From the NCBI GenBank assembly GCA_014529385.2, contig CM043956.1, positions 66,080,281 to 66,144,280 on the forward strand: a stretch of DNA of 64,000 nucleotides, written 5' to 3'. The notes beneath the pieces were generated by a model. That model saw only the letters and a program-made list of their open reading frames with translations. It searched no databases and had not been told where the DNA came from. The translations under genes and the position numbers were made by a program. Below are positions 24,482 to 36,482 of the stretch, piece by piece (the first letter of the stretch is position 1; the number at the start of each line of letters is the position of its first letter). Source of the DNA: Adiantum capillus-veneris (Eukaryota > Streptophyta > Polypodiopsida > Polypodiales > Pteridaceae).

Positions 24482-26840
24482 ATGGACTTCGAATCTGGGG
24501 AGAAAGTACATATTATACTTGACAATGAAATTGTTGGTATAATTGGTTGTGTGTGTAGAACAGATCCAGATTCCACTTGTGGTGGTACAAAGATAGGTCA
24601 AGGAAATGTCTCCATACTAGTGGAGGAATGCTTGAAGGATGCGGTCCTACCTTTTCCTACAATGGATACTTCATCTCTCCAAGGTTCATTATGGAGTGTT
24701 GGTTTTTGATGGTCAAAGCTTCTTTTGCAATCTTCTATATTGAATGGGAACTTAATTGATCCATACAAAACCTACAATGGTGATAAAGAACAGGATCATT
24801 TTGATCCTCTAGTTACATATGCAATACCTATGACGAGCCGAGAATTTGAAGCAGTGATTCAAGAGTCTTGGAGAAATCAGAGGTTCCTTTTAAAATATGA
24901 CACAATGATGCAAACCATGAATAAAGGGACCATCTTATATGTATTTCCACGTGATTATGTCAACCTTTAGGAACTTGGTCATGATTGTGTGGGTGTGGGT
25001 ATTGAAAGAGCAAATGCAAGCATTGATGATGTGGTTGAAGTGGGTAGCACCACTTTGCTAAAGTGGCCCATCAAGTAGACAACAATGCTGAATGGGAGCA
25101 CATTACAACGCTTTGTTCCTGTTGATGGCATACATGCTACATATGAGGATGTATGCAATGATGGAAATGTTGGAAAAAAACTTGATGGGAGTAATGTTGT
25201 CCAGTTGTCAAGGAAGAGATGATACACTTTCATGAGCAGGACTCAAAAATCAAAAGCAGCACCAGCTTCCACTTTTTACCTTTCAAACAAATCGATTCAA
25301 AGGGTCTCATGCATTGATTGTTGTGCACAAAAATGTTGCCAGTTTCCAGATCGTGATATGGTGACAAGGTTACGACAACAATTTTGGGGAGAGTCTCAAA
25401 AATCATGCACTAATTATGTTTATGATGTTCTTTATGTATGCTATCAGAAATACGAGAATTCATGATACTAATTCAGGCTAAATGGATCTATTGTTTGCTG
25501 TAGAGCATGATATGAGCTGCATGGAATACCAAAGGCATCATTTTATCGATACAAGGAGAACTTTAAAATTGGGGTGTGCCAATATTTACATGGGAACACA
25601 TGAACATTGAGAAGGGGACTTCAACATCCTAGTTTAGCAAGTTTGTGGAAACAAATCTAAGAAGATGCCCCATAGAAGTAGAACACTGCTAGATGGCTCA
25701 AGAGATACTGAATTGGTGATTCCATCAACATACAAACAAGTGGATATTTTATGTGAAATCAACACGGCATTTGACCAAATGGGCTATGAGAAGAAGCTAT
25801 CCCAATCTTCTTTTGGTAGAATTTGGAACAAAGAGTACCCACATGTCACTTTAACAAAGACGAGTGAGTTATCTAAGTGCAATATTTGTAGCTCAATCAA
25901 GGCAAGTTTAGAAGCTAAACCTCCTCTTGAAGAGAGAGATCTTATCTTGAGGGAGAGAGAAGTTCACATGGCACAACAAAAGAGTTGTAGAAGCCTATAT
26001 TATGCATGGTGCACATATTCAAAAACTCAACCACAAAAATATGTATGCATAATCCATGATTAGATGGATCAAAAGAAGACTGCCATTCCTAGATTATGCA
26101 TTGTTCCTAAGGGTGTGGATTCACGATATAATTTGCAGGTGGCATTGATTGGCATGATCACTCATGGATATGGAGAAGGTCACTATGGACACTTTGTCTT
26201 GAATGGTTTGTGGGCACTTGATCCAAATCTTACAATTGGCTCAATTGCTAATTTTTTACATAACCTAGAGAGGATATATAAGCATCCTTGGTGATCAAGT
26301 AACAAATGGACTTCCAAGGAGCAATGTTTCACTACTACATGCTTTGAACTCAAGGGATGCTTTGGACTACCATAACTTGAGTGATGGACAAGAGCCCATT
26401 GTGCAGCCATCAGAAATTGCAGAAGAGGAATTGGGGTCAACATTTCGCACATTGCCCAAGAACTTGTTGCTACAATTGGATAATTGTGTAGGGGAAAACA
26501 GAAATCGATACTTATTTGCTTATTTGTCAATGCTTGTTGCAAGGAGTTTTTTCAAAACCATCCAAATAGGATTTTTAATGGTTGGGCATACACATGAGGA
26601 CATAGACGACTAGTAGGTTTTTAGAGAAGTTTAAAGTTACACAAACCTATACTTTGCCACATTTGATGGATACATTACGAAACAACTCATCTTCATCTCC
26701 AGCTCCATTTTTTCTCACAAAGATCCCCGATTGCAAGCAATATTGTGATGGCTATCTTTGTGATGGACAAGACATACTTGTTGGACATTCCAAACCGCTT
26801 CCTTTCAGGTTCTTTATGTAGGATTCAGAGCTACCAATAC
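24482..26840 (+). pseudogene. DDE transposase-like gene remnant (DUF7869-like)
   Basis: One long frame runs 24482-25465 through stops near 24707, 24968, 25076, 25219 and 25463, then shifts. The second part (25665-26294) has one in-frame TAG at 26061; a further shift leads to 26344-26613. In order: an N-terminal domain; LHGIPKASFYRYKENFK (about 25515-25570); MPHRSRTLLDG; a Cys pair in LSKCNICSS; an acidic residue in IIHD before MDQKKTAIPRL; LLLQLDNCVGENRNRY; and VGHTHEDIDD. The last three match the spaced acidic residues of the DUF7869-type family, which looks like an RNase H-fold transposase/integrase core. DGQDILVGHSKPLPFRFFM (about 26757-26815) may be its C-terminal part. The family name is from memory. 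It is clearly dead: at least six stops and two frameshifts. Confidence 0.6.
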
Positions 26841-26842
26841 TC

Positions 26843-27169
26843 ATGCCTCCTTGTTGGGAGTCCACATTCTTTGTTAGCTCTAGTGTTGGGAAGGAAACAA
26901 TTGGTGCAGTTTTATTACAACAAGAATATCCCCACAGTACCAGGATGCGACCCATCTACTTTGCTAGTAGGGTCATGAATGCTTTGGAGAGAGGCTACAT
27001 GGCGGCAGAACTCATGATGCTGTCTCTCATGATTGCGGTGAGAAAGTTTAGATCCTACTTGCTACCAAAACCTTTTGTAATTCTCACTGCAGAAAATTTA
27101 TTTCCTTGGGTGTCATTTCAAATGAATCTTAGCACCAGGATCTTCAACGGGTCTCTTGAGATTCTTTGA
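26843..27169 (+). pseudogene. Ty3/gypsy RNase H fragment
   Basis: An open frame of 108 codons reads VSSSVGKETIGAVLLQQE, PIYFASRVMNALERGY, AAELMMLSLMIAVRKFRSYL and PFVILTAENLF. This order (VSSS...IGAVL, YFASR, AEL, FR.YL, VILTA) matches the RNase H domain of Ty3/gypsy polyproteins. The usual first Asp before the IGAVL part and the TD pair are not preserved. It abuts the transposase-like remnant on the left and a gag on the right. RNase H normally follows gag and RT, so this is a fused scrap of a rearranged element. Confidence 0.65.
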
Positions 27170-27193
27170 GGAAAGGGTAGGCAACCAACTTTA

Positions 27194-28640
27194 TTGCAAA
27201 TGGAGACTCCCTCGGTAAGCTTGATGGATCCTCCATATTTTGTTTCGTCAGGGATCTTAGTCCAATATGAGCCCACAAGTGATAGCTTTACCTTTCCAAG
27301 TTTAGCTCATCTTTCTCTTGATGAAACCATGGCTACCATGCCTACCCGAGTGATGGGCATGCCAAAGAACAACCCATGGACCGCATTCATTAGTAAAGCT
27401 CCACTACATGGTGGTGGTCCAATGCCTACAATAGTACCTACAAGTGTGTATCAGTCATATGCAACTATGGACCCTCGTGCTCATCTAGCTCATACCCATC
27501 CCATTGTTTCAACAACTTATGCTCCACAACCACAATATCCAAGGTCTTATTTCAATGGGACCATACTAGCTAGCATTATCATGTCACATCCGATGTTTGC
27601 TATGCCTAGGGCCACACATATGAACCTTAAGCCACTACATGGCACGGCATGGTACCCAACTTGGAACCCAATGGCTGCATATACACCCAACCCAATGTCA
27701 TCCCCCAGTTCACATGCAATCCTGAGAGCACCTCTCCCCACTATATCTGCTGACTTAGGTGACTTGGTAACATTTCCTCAAGCTATTGGTCAATCCATTG
27801 CTAAAAATATGTGTAACACGCTGGAGAGAGAGCCTAGAAGTAAGGCAATATAAATAGCCAAGCTCACACAAAAATTTAGTAGACAGGGATGTGAGAAATC
27901 ATATCAAAGTGTTTGAACAAACATGCAATTCCCTAGGAGAACACAATGACCTTCATAAGAGTAATTCTTTAAGCCTAATCTTGTGTGGGAAGGCTAGAGA
28001 TTGGTATAGAACCCTAAGGGTAGAAGAGAAAACAATTAACCCTACTCTTAGGAGGACGTTCTCGAAAGAGTACATACGAAAGTGAGTATTTTGTGGTGTA
28101 GCATCTCAACTCCAAAAGGCCCAAGAGAGTCAGTGGGGGACTTTATTAGTCACTTGAAGGATTTGAATTCTTGTTGTAATCCAAATGAGTGCTTCAATAA
28201 CAACCAATTTCTAGATAGATTCATTAGGGGACAGCGACCAATTGGATGATAATTTAATGATTCAAGGAGAAAGAGTGTGTATTGCGCCTAGATCTACTAG
28301 CTCGCAAGGATCGGGGCATGAGCCAATGACCATTAAGCTTTTTTCTAAAGATCCAAAGATATCTGGGATGACTTTAGCAGATCTCACCAAGTCCATCAAG
28401 AAATTCTTAGAGAAAATTGTGCTTTGCAAAACAATCATATGTATCAAAGAAGGGAGCAACAATGGTGTTCAGTTTGCTATGGTCTCCATAGTACTAGTGA
28501 ATGCCTTACTTTTAAAGTAAAACTTAATAGGAACTGCAATACTTGTGGGAGGTATGGTCATCAAGCCAAGGATTTCATAGTATTTAAACGTGCAATGGCC
28601 AATAGACCAACCTTAGCATGGACGAACACACCGTGAGTGC
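27194..28640 (+). pseudogene. Ty3/gypsy gag with two zinc knuckles, broken
   Basis: 27194-27853 is a 219-codon frame rich in Pro, Thr, Ala and Met, like the variable N-terminal part of a plant gypsy gag. From 27891 comes NHIKVFEQTCNSLGEHND, then SLSLILCGKARDWYRTL, the core pattern of retrotransposon gag domains. Further on, in a different frame, are GDFISHLKDLNSCCN and, at about 28455-28600, two knuckles: CSVCYGLHSTSEC (complete CX2CX4HX4C) and CNTCGRYGHQAKDF (last Cys replaced by Phe). Stops at 27851, 28083 and about 28248, plus frame changes, show it is inactive. The protein would coat element RNA. The related protease lies 4 kb downstream. Confidence 0.65.
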
Positions 28641-28898
28641 TTACATTGGTGCTAGCCCTCCTCTTGAACAACCATCACAAAACATGGTTCCTAGGGCCTA
28701 ATATGTTGTTCAAACAACACCCTTATCACCTCCAGTGCTAGGATTGCAACCCCCACATCCAAGAATCACGTTTGTGAATCAAGTGGGATGTGAGTCATTT
28801 GTTGTTGGTTTAGAAGGTTGTGAGGAAGATACAGATGTGAACATTGCCTATGGTATTGATGCACCGGAAGAAAGTCTATAATACTACATGGAGGACTA

Positions 28899-29198
28899 AT
28901 GGGGACAAGTATAACATGTCTATCAAGTAGGTGCTCTTGCAACAAGAGGCCAAAATGTCAATTGAGACCACTTCTTCAATGCTATGAGTGTGGAGGTACA
29001 CATCGTGTAGCGGAATGTACCATTAGAATACCAAATAATGCCACGCTAATGCAAACCAAGCAAGCGAGCACGTCTACAATCTCAATACTCATGTGTAATC
29101 GATGTGGCATAGATCATTTAATTTCCCAAGGTCCTAATAGTCCAAATGCATCGAAGTTCATGCCATTGAACTTGATTGAGGTTACCAAGGATCCATGA
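28899..29198 (+). pseudogene. Second zinc-knuckle segment of the gypsy element
   Basis: A 99-codon frame with CYECGGTHRVAEC (CX2CX4HX4C) and, about 35 residues on, CNRCGIDHLISQG (last Cys missing). Spacing and pattern resemble the first pair at 28455-28600, so the gag region carries four knuckle-like motifs in two pairs, or parts of two gag genes. It probably belongs to the same degraded gypsy element. Confidence 0.5.
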
Positions 29199-30165
29199 CA
29201 ATGTACACTTGTGGTACTAGTAAATGTACTCACATGATCGATGCTCCAAAACCAAAACTATATTCTTGAAGAAAGAGACACAACATCAATTGCCCAATCC
29301 CAGAAGAAGAAGAAAACACAAAGGAAGAGATCGCAAAAACAGTGAATTCAGACCCTAGTTCAAAAACCAACATAGGGATTAGTAACGACCTCATATATAT
29401 GAACGACACTGAAGAGGATTCTGATTCATGTGAGACCATGGAGACTAAAACGACCACTAGGAAAGAAACAAACAAGAAAGATTGTCATGAACTACAATGG
29501 CTAGGACCCCAAAAAAAAAAAAAAACTTACCCGAACCCTACAGAGGAGATCGAGCAAGTCCAACAATTAAGGAGTTTGGTAGAGGTGACCTAAAGGTATC
29601 TAGAGTCAACACCGAGGAAGATCTAGATTACCAACACAGTGTTCCCTACAAGAAGTCAACCTCACAAACATCATAGATCACTAGCCATACCTAGTGTTAT
29701 CCAAGAAGAAAGTGACTTCAAGTCATGGAAAAGTGGATGTACTCCCTTCTTGTTGGAGAGAATGTTTACAGAGGGACTACCTGACCCTATCAAAGAAATG
29801 GACATCCCATCCCATCTTTCCCATGTCAAGGGACAGAAGCCCAAAATGTGCCGTTAAATATTTCCAAATTCATGGATTTCATGACTTCAGAAGTTAGAAC
29901 CACCATCATTTACAAAATATATGTAGACCCCGACTTATTCTCTTTGAGCTTTCCTCAATGGAGAACTGAAATTCGGGCTACCTTAATTTGCGCAGATGGT
30001 GAGGCGGTCCGGGGTGGGCAACAAGAAGAGCAACCTCTAGACACCCTTCAAGGCTCCCGTGCTGCTCAATGGGGATGGGGCACAACACAACACAAACCAA
30101 AACAACAAACCCACAGCCAAATCCCAACTACACAAGGGGCACCACCTAGTTTAAGAGTGAACTAG
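29199..30165 (+). other. Probable gag-pol spacer of the gypsy element, unrecognised
   Basis: Short plus-strand frames (29342-29593, acidic Ser/Thr/Glu/Lys-rich; 29639-29857; 29848-30165) follow one another with frame changes. Their charged, low-complexity composition fits the spacer between gag and protease, but no family motif is recognised. Confidence 0.35.
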
Positions 30166-30258
30166 GACGCAAAAGAGGAGAATCGTTAGAGCAACCCACA
30201 AACAAGCAAAGAATTTACACTAACCCTAACACCAATGGAACACTCTCACACACTAAAA

Positions 30259-30261
<3 letters not shown>

Positions 30262-30318
<57 letters not shown>
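30262..30318. repeat. (GA)n microsatellite
   Basis: About 57 bases of uninterrupted GA repeat. It lies inside the non-coding block that separates the gag part from the protease part of the gypsy remnant. Confidence 0.97.
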
Positions 30319-30323
<5 letters not shown>

Positions 30324-32600
30324 TGGTGTACAACTTAGCTTCAACTTTATATTTTGCACAAAAAGGAACTTAGAGCTTGCGGAATCAAGTGACAAGATTT
30401 GGTTATAGCATCACTAGCACATTATCTTAGGGTTATGGGAGCCCTCTCACCATCCACCCTCTTACAATGGTAGCCAAACAATAGCCAATGAATCACAAGC
30501 AACAAAACAACAAACTTCAATGAAACAAGTCACCTTATGAAGCTGAATGAGTTTGCCAAGCCAAATTGGAGGAGAAGCGTGAGCCTTTGGACATGAATTG
30601 CACCCAAAACTACCAATTCATTGATGTTGGGGGTAGATACAACAATGGTAGGAAGAATATCTTCTACTCGCACTCACTCAAACTAGCTCAAGCTTTTCTA
30701 TGCACCAAGGTGATGGTGTATAGAAATCTTACTCTCTCTTTACAACCAAGATAGAACTCGCATGTGGTACGCTCAATCTAGTGTGCAATGGTATAGTGAT
30801 GTCTTTTACAAGGAGGAATGGGTTCTATTTATAGGTTTTAGAAGCCTTGATTAGGATTAAGCCTAATCAATTTTATTAGGAAAGATCAAGGATTGTGAAT
30901 TTTTATGAATTTCAAATGAGAATGGGGTCTCTCTTTTCTCTTGAGTCACATGGATGTGGGCTCAAGTAATAGAGTTATTGATGTGGTGAAAGGAGAGAAA
31001 CTTCCATGGTAGTGAGTGAATTTGGTTTACTTGTGCGGTTGCCTACTCCATATGTTTATAGTGTGGATGCATTTTTACAAGAGAAGTTAGTTGTTAGTGG
31101 TAATAATCACTAGAATTGTTAGTGATACATTTACAATGGGTAGGATGAGTTGATTTGATGAAGGAACAGGGGTGAATTAAAAGAGAATCATTGATATGGT
31201 GAAGCTTTGAAGAAGCTTGAACTCACCCTTGTGTAGATTGTGGAAAAAATGACCGCTGCTCTTCTTCGCTTCTTTACGCCGCCGCCACGGTTGACCACTA
31301 CGATGAAAAGAGGATTTGTTGATGAAAAATCCTCAATTTGCAGAAGTTATCATGGTTAAGATGCTGAATTTTAGATATTTTTAGGAGAGGTAAATGAAAT
31401 TGTAACATAGAAGCAATAGAGAGAGACATGGAGAGGGTGTATGTATGTAGAGGTTCATAAAAGAACTATAGGGATGAGAGAGAAGGGTAATGGTGAAGAG
31501 GGTGGGATAAGCCATGGAAATTGCAGGTTTGAGTGAGGGAAGGAGAGGGAGGGATGTGTAAGAGTGAGTAGGTGTGTGGAAGGGTGAGAGAAGACTAAGG
31601 ACTACTTGTGAGAAAAGTGGGCAGACTGGGGTCCACTCAAAAAATCATAGCTCACCGTTGGTAGCTCCAAAAATCATGAAAAAATTTGAGGTGATTATTC
31701 AGAGAGTGGGCTACATTTTCTCTTTTGACCACCGCTCCAAATTTGAAGTGGAGATAGGTGCCAAAATTCTCACCAAAAATCCTGTTTTCATGCCTACAAA
31801 AGTCTTTTAGTGGCCCCCTCCTTTGTTGAATTTGTACAATGCATCCAAGAGTGAGCCCCTCCTTTGTCATATTATAATACAACGCATCCAAGTTGCCCTT
31901 GACCCATGCATGGAGGAGGATTATTGGTGAATAAAGAAATATATACAAGGTGGGACTAGTCTATGGACTATTCATGGACTTTAGCTCAATGAGCACATGG
32001 TGTTAGAATAATGAGTAAAAATAATAATAAAAATATGGAGGAGTATATGGAAAGATATTGGAATCATATAATATGGTCCCTCCTTGAATTATTTTTGGTG
32101 AAAGAGGAAAAGGTATGCAAGTAAATAATATAATAAATGTAACCAATGAGTAGAAATCAATTTTTTGTTTTCACGAGGGTGAGGGTGAAAATGTGGGAGT
32201 GATTTGTATAAAGGAAAAATATGAGGTTAGAGTATGTACATATTGGGAAAAAATATAATTATGGTGTAAGAGGATGAAAGAAGGTGTACATAGGTTTAAT
32301 AAAACACACACCTAAGTAGAAATATATTAATAAAATACCAAAATAATTAAAAAAATCCCTATATTTAGGCCATATATACAATGAAATATTTACACACAAA
32401 GAGGCCATAATATACTTTTTTTTTGGCTCAACTAGCCCAGTGACTAGCTAGCTGAGGGTTTTTAAGAAGATATGGGAAAAGCCCCCTAACTCACACATGC
32501 CTATGTACACTGAAATGGTAGGGATAGCCATAGCGTTTGGGTGAATTTGGTAGGGTGAGGTAGCTTACTATGGCAATTACGGAGAGCCGAAAAACGGCTA
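30319..32600. other. Non-coding block within the gypsy remnant
   Basis: 2.3 kb with no recognisable coding sequence; composition is moderately AT-rich with purine-rich stretches around 31400-31620. It separates gag-like sequence from the protease by more than expected. It could be an insertion, but I found no matching terminal repeats at its edges. Confidence 0.4.
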
Positions 32601-32659
32601 TCAATGGATGGAGCTAGGGAGATGCCAATAGAGGCAGAACACTTAGATCCACCCCAACA

Positions 32660-33288
32660 TAGATGAGAACTCTGTTGTTGAAATACATGTTAACAAGTTT
32701 GGACAATACTTTTGAAGGCGATGAATCTAATGCAACAATACCAATCACTGCCAAGGGATGAACTGTGAAGGGAATCCTTGATGGTGGCACTAGGATTAGC
32801 ATAGTGACTAAAAATTATTGGGAAACTATGGGAAGACCTCACCTTGTGACTATAAACATAGTGGTAAAGATGGACAATGGGACTATTGTTAATCCTATTG
32901 GGACGTTAGAAGATCTCAAGTTCAAGGTCTTTCGACACAAAATAAGGCATATCTTCATTGTTATGAAGTTTTCCAAGCAGACTATGTCATTTAGGATGAT
33001 CTTAGGACGTCCTTCCATGAGGGAAGCAAAATGGTGCATGACTGGTCTAAAAATCATGTCTACTTGGAGTTCCAAGACTCTGTCATTCGAGTTGATCTTG
33101 TAATTGGTCGGACACATCCTCTAGGAGACATATTTATAATTAATAGATTTGACACCATAATTCACTCGGCCCCATTGCAGTATTGTTACACGTGTAAAAT
33201 GGGTACTGATGCTAGGGATGATTCTCCTTATATGGATGTTCTACCTCGGATGATACTTCCCCAAGACATTGCACATACATGTTGTTAA
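32660..33288 (+). pseudogene. Ty3/gypsy aspartic protease remnant
   Basis: Frame 32765-33103 reads VKGILDGGTRISIVTKNYWETMG. DGG stands where the catalytic D(S/T)G of retropepsins lies, as in the ILDGG variant common in plant gypsy elements. About 75 residues later comes RMILGRPSM, matching the second hallmark ILGRPW(L/M). A frame change then continues as VHDWSKNHVYLEFQD (33031 on), which fits protease C-terminal text. TGA at 32760-32762 breaks the upstream part. The enzyme would cleave the gag-pol polyprotein. RT is not found after it. Confidence 0.6.
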
Positions 33289-33807
33289 TGAGCATGTATT
33301 GAGCAGGATTACCTCTTCTAGATTGAAGGAGAGTCTTGATTTGTATAGATGTGATGACCAAGTCCCTTCCTCACATTGAGAGGGAAATCTCTTGAAAGAG
33401 ATAAAATCTTCATGTGTGTTGATGAAATCATATGTGATGAGCTTATTGATCTGGTGTATAAGACCCTGTTCACTCATATGAGGTATCTTTTCATAACATT
33501 TTTTTGATGTCCCCTGCAAAAAGGGTTGTTTCATTTTGGGGTAGGTTTATGAAACAATTATAAACGGATTCAATGATCCACCAGGATTTTAAGTGAATGT
33601 TGTGGCATAGTCATGCCTTTTGATTAAATGTTTTGGCTCTAGACTTGAGTTGTGGGATGCATGTCTTTAAGAGACAGGTCATAAGAAGTGAAGCATCGGA
33701 ATAACAACACGAGGATCCACAAGTGATCCATCTAAAAGATTCCTTGTGGAGCCTATATATGTCAGTAAGGTAAGGGAGTGTCATGTGAATCACGGTGATG
33801 ATCTTGG
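33289..33807. other. Spacer, no gene seen
   Basis: Broken plus-strand text after the protease with many stops. No RT motif was found. Confidence 0.5.
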
Positions 33808-34431
33808 CTAGGAAAAATCAATGAGGTATTGTGTGATCTCCTCGGTGCTTTTTTGCCAAAGAGTGAAGTTTGTTCCTTGTAGTCTTTTCTTGGCCTCTAT
33901 TGTGATGAGTTTTTTACATATGAGAACTACCTTATTGGGGGCTTTGTTAATGCATCTAATACAAAAAATAAATTGAATGTTTGCAATCTCGATCGTGATA
34001 ATGGGGTGAGTTTCATGTTGTTTCTTCACGAGGATGTGTAGGATGCAATAGGAGTGAAATAAAGAGAAAATCATCTCCGTATCAATGTGTGGTGGGAGAA
34101 TCACACATCGATGCTCTAGAATTACATGAAGTACTCGTTTACATTCTTCACATGCATGTTCTATTATTGGGGGCTTAGTAGGTATGTGCCATAGCCCATT
34201 ATTGCATAAGTTTGCTAATGTCGGGGTCATAAAATTATGCAATTTCAAAGTAATTATATGTTCATCACCAAGGTCATGATTCAAAAATTTATTAAAAATG
34301 CAAATACAATCATGTTTTGAGGTTAAAAGCTCTTTAGCCCCATTAGAGGGGGTTACCTTGAGTGGGGGGTCAAAATCCCAAGTAAACATGGATTCATTCC
34401 ACAACAAAGGAGTAGTGAGACGTAGCCCCAA
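33808..34431 (-). CDS. Unrecognised 207-codon open frame, possibly retroelement-derived
   Basis: This is the longest open frame in the 29-37 kb region. It reads LWNESMFTWDFDPPLK near the start, then HNFMTPTLANLCNNGLWHIP followed by TKPP and a Cys/His pair (ACEECKRVLH). The phrase NGLWHIPTKP recalls the GLxFxPTP motif near the N-terminus of Penelope-like reverse transcriptases, but no RT catalytic motif follows, so this is a weak hint. The frame has ordinary amino-acid composition and no low complexity, which makes chance openness less likely. The upstream start is uncertain, since an A-rich tract lies at 34432-34443. It may be a fragment of an element oriented on the minus strand. Confidence 0.3.
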   Translation of the reverse strand: MGLRLTTPLLWNESMFTWDFDPPLKVTPSNGAKELLTSKHDCICIFNKFLNHDLGDEHIITLKLHNFMTPTLANLCNNGLWHIPTKPPIIEHACEECKRVLHVILEHRCVILPPHIDTEMIFSLFHSYCILHILVKKQHETHPIITIEIANIQFIFCIRCINKAPNKVVLICKKLITIEAKKRLQGTNFTLWQKSTEEITQYLIDFS

Positions 34432-34618
34432 GAAAAAAAAAAGTTAAGAACGAGGAAACATTTTTCAAATACATGAGAGGGTTTACAAAAAGAGAGCATA
34501 AAGCAGCCTTCTTTGCGATGGCAGGGGGTTAGTCAATAGCGTCCGTGTATGTCAATGGTTACCTGCATTAGTCATAGAGCAATGCTTTAGAGGGAGTAGG
34601 TTGGGCAGCCAGTAGGCT

Positions 34619-34647
34619 AGTGTGTGTGTGTGTGTGTGTGTGTGTGG

Positions 34648-34704
<57 letters not shown>
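34619..34704. repeat. (TG)n followed by a 54-base G run
   Basis: (TG)n at about 34620-34646 passes through GGGGA into an unbroken run of G from 34651 to 34704. The tract could form G-quadruplexes on the plus strand. Its length is also typical of assembly or read-polishing error, so the exact number of G is doubtful. The minus-strand frame 35041-34568, with poly-Pro and poly-Thr/His, runs across it and is probably an artefact. Confidence 0.95.
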
Positions 34705-34707
<3 letters not shown>

Positions 34708-35689
34708 GTGGAGTGAGGGGAAAGGTAGGAGTTGCGAAAGGTGAGCGTCTGCTCCCAAATGAGATTGTCGGTGATGAGTCAGCCCACCGATTTGATGATA
34801 AGTAGGTCCATTGTGGTGTGTGGTTACGACCACGCCCATGACTGCCTTGGCCACCATCACCTCTTGCTTTATTGTGTGGATGGGCTTCTTGTGGCTTTTT
34901 TCTTGCAAATACAATTGCCTGTATAAAACCATCCACCTCAGTGTTGGGCTTATGAGTAGGAGGGGCTTGGTTAGACAATACAGAGTGTGAAATTGCTTCT
35001 TTGAGTTTTTGTCTGTAGAAAAAATGTAGCAAGAGGGCCATAATGACCTCTTATGTCTCCTTTTCCACCCAACTAAGGAAGGAAATTTTCATTTTCTTGA
35101 GAGATGGGGTGGGAAAGAAACATATGAGTTGGTGGAGAATCAGTCATAATGCGTGGTCAAAATACATGACATTATTGTCTCGGCAAGATTATCCTAGACC
35201 TACGTGCTCGCACCCGCATTTTATGAAGGGTCGATGCACGTTGTTGTGCCGTGGCATGTGCATAGTGGCAATGGAAGCTAAGCCCTACAATATTATGGAT
35301 TTTATGTGTATGCCTTAAGTGTACATAAGTATATGCATTTTCGAATTAGCATGCAAAAAGCTAGTCGAAGTCTGATGTGTCACTTTTGTTGAGAATGGGC
35401 TTCGTTTTATGATCCCGGACTTCTTTGTGAACCTCTTCTTGGAGCCATGATGAAATGAGCCTATAAAACATACCTCCTATCTAGTAGGCATCCTAGGTGG
35501 CATATGACATGTGTAGCATGGCCAAAAGTGGCCTTAGTTATAGTATACCCCATGAGGTGTCATTCTACACATAGTAGATGCACTTTGGAGTGATTATGGA
35601 ACCTAAAAAATCCCTTAGAAAAGTGGTTACGAGTTTTTTTGATGTCATCCATGATGTATGCCAAGCTCTCTCTTAATTTTTTATGAAGC
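34705..35689. other. Spacer, no gene seen
   Basis: Only short frames without recognisable motifs on either strand. A basic Gly/Arg/His-rich minus-strand stretch (about 34930-34810) reads like gag text but cannot be assigned. Confidence 0.4.
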
Positions 35690-35925
35690 TACTGTATGCA
35701 CATGTTCCCACCGTAGCTCAACAACTCTTGGAAGCTTAACCCTTGCCATGTGGCGGAAAGGAGCAGATATTTGGAGAAAGATATAGAAGAACCTCTAGAT
35801 ATTTCTTGAAGAGAAAGATCTAGAAACTTTGAAAATAATTTCAAGATATTTTGAAAAGACAACATTTGTCACAAATATCCCCTGGATATTTCTAAGCAAA
35901 TATCTTCTTCAAGGGGCAACTTCAC

Positions 35926-35935
35926 CTATAAATAG
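35926..35935 (+). promoter_or_regulatory. TATA box of candidate A LTR
   Basis: CTATAAATAG matches the plant TATA consensus. About 235 bases downstream comes AATAAA, the usual U3-R arrangement of a plant LTR. Confidence 0.5.
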
Positions 35936-36167
35936 AGCCTCTTGCCCCTCACTTGGGCATGAAGCAAACCATCAAGCAATCAAGCGCTCAAGCAATCCCA
36001 ATAATCAAGCCACTCTATCAAGCCATCACCCAACCTCCTAGCCATCTCCTTGAGTGAAACTTTCTCTCAATTTCAGCCCAACACATCGTGAGATTGCTAC
36101 TTCATGCCTCAAACCTTTTATCTCCTCACTTGTAATACTCATACACTCTATGTAACTTTCTTTCATC

Positions 36168-36173
36168 AATAAA
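36168..36173 (+). terminator. Poly(A) signal of candidate A LTR
   Basis: AATAAA within TTTCATCAATAAAGACGC, downstream of the TATA box at 35926. Confidence 0.4.
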
Positions 36174-36323
36174 GACGCATTGTTGGTGGCTTGTAAACTG
36201 TTTTGGGTACTACTACGCGTCTTCTACTTCATCAAGTTGGCTACAATACCACGAAGTCTTGAGGTGTGCTTCACTTCTTTGGCTTGAGCTTGTGTGGGTA
36301 TTTGTGTGTTGGTTGTCTCTCTA

Positions 36324-36482
36324 ATCTCTTTCCTCCATTGTTTGACTGCTTTCTAAACTTTCTTAGATGGATAATCCCAATGGTGTAACCTTTCAACCCT
36401 TGCACTTATCTATTATCTCTTTCCTCCATTGTTTGACAAACTTTCTTAGATGAATAATCCCAATAGTGTAACCTTTCAACCC
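36324..36482 (+). repeat. Direct repeat in the A leader
   Basis: ATCTCTTTCCTCCATTGTTTGAC through to CCTTTCAACCCT occurs at 36324-36400 and again at 36414-36482, with a 9-base difference and few substitutions. Both copies contain an ATG followed by similar codons (MDNPNGVTFQP and MNNPNSVTFQP). Confidence 0.85.

Noticed and set aside
34568-35041. 157-codon minus-strand frame with poly-Pro and poly-Thr/His
   Set aside because: A third of it is the G run and TG repeat read on the other strand; only a short basic Gly/Arg stretch remains, with no family match.
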